This document shows positions 5,563 to 6,256 of a DNA stretch of 6,256 nt, piece by piece; position 1 is the stretch's first letter, and each line of letters begins with the position of its first letter. A program made the translations under genes and the position numbers. The notes under the pieces were generated by a model. The model did no database searches, was not told where the DNA came from, and saw only the letters and a program-made list of their open reading frames with translations. The stretch is from Candidatus Bipolaricaulota bacterium (lineage in GTDB: Bacteria; Bipolaricaulota; Bipolaricaulia; RBG-16-55-9; DRXL01): positions 1 to 6,256 of the forward strand of contig JANWXV010000042.1 in NCBI GenBank assembly GCA_025057405.1. Direction: 5' to 3'.

Positions 5563-6207
5563 ATGAGCGAGTGGCAATCGTGGCCGCGGTTCCGATACGA
5601 AGCAGAACTCGATCTGCGCTTCCCCGAAGAGATCGCCTCCATGCCCGGTGGACGCGCTCTCTTCGCGTGTATCCAGTGCGGCACCTGCAGCGGCACTTGT
5701 CCCCTAAGTACGTATATGGACTACTCCCCCCGGAAGATCATCGCCATGACGCGGGCGGGTTTTAAAGAAGAAGTTCTGCACAGCTTCACGATCTGGCTCT
5801 GTGCCTCGTGTTATGCGTGTGCGGTCGAGTGCCCGCGAAAGATCAAGATCACGGATTTTATGGCCGAGCTGAAGCAGCGGGCCATCCAAGAGGGCGTGGA
5901 TCCCAAGCGCTTTCCCGTTTCAGTGTTGGCGCGGGAGTTCTTCGACGCGGTGCGTCGGCGCGGGCGCAACACCGAAAGCCGCTTAGTGCTACGGCTCTAC
6001 GCCAAGACCAACCCCCTCAAGATCTTGGATCAAGCCCGGCTGGGGCTGAAATTGCTTCGGACAGGACGGTTCGGTCTGCGCGCAGAGTCTGTCAAAAACC
6101 GTCAGCAAGTAGAGCAGTTGCTGCGTGCCGTGGACGCTGCCAAAGCTATAACGTTCGTGGACAAGCTCGCGCGCGAAGTCCGTCGTAGGGAGGTGGCCCG
6201 CGCATGA
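5563..6207 (+). CDS. hdrC: Heterodisulfide reductase subunit C-like iron-sulfur protein (HdrC)
   Basis: Electron-transfer subunit predicted to carry two [4Fe-4S] clusters. From the ATG at 5563 it has 214 residues, slightly longer than the roughly 185-195 typical of HdrC. Two ferredoxin motifs are clear: CIQCGTCSGTCP (C36, C39, C42, C46) and CASCYACAVECP (C80, C83, C86, C90), each CxxCxxCxxxCP. The 34-residue spacing between them and the 'GTCSGTCPLS..MDYSPRKII' sequence are typical of HdrC. The part after residue 91 is charged and probably helical (KITDFMAELKQRA...), with no transmembrane helix, so the protein is likely cytosolic. The stop overlaps the start of a CCG-domain HdrB-like protein (ATGA, 6204-6207), the usual partner. 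The physiological disulfide or other substrate is unknown: in bacteria such modules serve electron bifurcation, sulfur oxidation (sHdr) or methyl-branch metabolism. A succinate-dehydrogenase or glycolate-oxidase iron-sulfur subunit is a less likely alternative. Confidence 0.88.
   Translation: MSEWQSWPRFRYEAELDLRFPEEIASMPGGRALFACIQCGTCSGTCPLSTYMDYSPRKIIAMTRAGFKEEVLHSFTIWLCASCYACAVECPRKIKITDFMAELKQRAIQEGVDPKRFPVSVLAREFFDAVRRRGRNTESRLVLRLYAKTNPLKILDQARLGLKLLRTGRFGLRAESVKNRQQVEQLLRAVDAAKAITFVDKLAREVRRREVARA
6188..6196 (+). promoter_or_regulatory. Ribosome binding site of hdrB
   Basis: GGGAGGTGG, a strong Shine-Dalgarno, lies 7 nt before the ATG at 6204 and within the end of hdrC. It supports efficient independent initiation in addition to coupling. 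Confidence 0.75.
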
Positions 6208-6256
6208 AGTATCTTTACTATCCCGGCTGCTCGCTCAAGGGGACCAATCGCGCCTA
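6204..6256 (+). CDS. hdrB: Start of heterodisulfide reductase subunit B-like protein (HdrB), partial
   Basis: Only the first 17 complete codons are in the window: MKYLYYPGCSLKGTNRA. The N-terminal YYPGCSLKGTNR is the hallmark opening of HdrB and related CCG-domain (cysteine-rich) proteins, where the Cys contributes to the noncubane iron-sulfur site that handles disulfides. It starts in an ATGA overlap with hdrC and has a strong RBS, so the two form one transcription unit in the order C-B. The remainder, including the two CCG cysteine motifs, is outside the window. Confidence 0.8.
   Translation, partial: MKYLYYPGCSLKGTNRA

Overview
The window reads as a bacterial chromosome segment. Every gene I can support lies on the + strand, and most neighbours overlap by an ATGA stop/start. 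Ester-phospholipid acyltransferases (PlsC, PlsY), the MEP-pathway enzyme IspH and a six-domain ribosomal protein S1 argue for a bacterium. A heterodisulfide-reductase HdrC-HdrB start suggests an anaerobic, acetogen-like or sulfur-metabolising lifestyle. A Bipolaricaulota/Acetothermia-like or similar thermophilic candidate phylum would fit, but that is only a guess.

Layout. (1) 1-734: the 3' end of an AAA/ABC-type ATPase gene followed by a small TOPRIM-like protein, overlapping by ATGA. This part is about 47% GC by hand count (1-720), against about 61% for the start of the next gene (781-1140), so it looks like an acquired module. An ATPase-TOPRIM pair resembles the OLD / PARIS / AbiL class of anti-phage proteins and is the best candidate here for an undescribed system. 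(2) 739-5347: a housekeeping operon cmk-plsC-ispH-rpsA-plsY, covering CMP recycling, phosphatidic acid synthesis, the last MEP isoprenoid step and ribosomal protein S1. The first four genes are a conserved neighbourhood in many bacteria. (3) 5348-5562: an intergenic gap with a strong nested hairpin and an A-rich leader. (4) 5563-6256: hdrC and the first codons of hdrB, a new iron-sulfur electron-transfer operon running off the window.

How the genes fit together: PlsY makes lysophosphatidate from acyl-phosphate and glycerol-3-phosphate, PlsC acylates it to phosphatidate, and Cmk handles the CMP released during CDP-diacylglycerol-dependent lipid synthesis. IspH supplies IPP/DMAPP, and S1 supports translation initiation. 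The ATPase-TOPRIM pair ends only 4 nt before cmk with no visible terminator, so the foreign-looking module may share transcription with the core operon. The most unusual non-coding structure is a tandem 9-mer array at the plsY start that permits two mutually exclusive hairpins.
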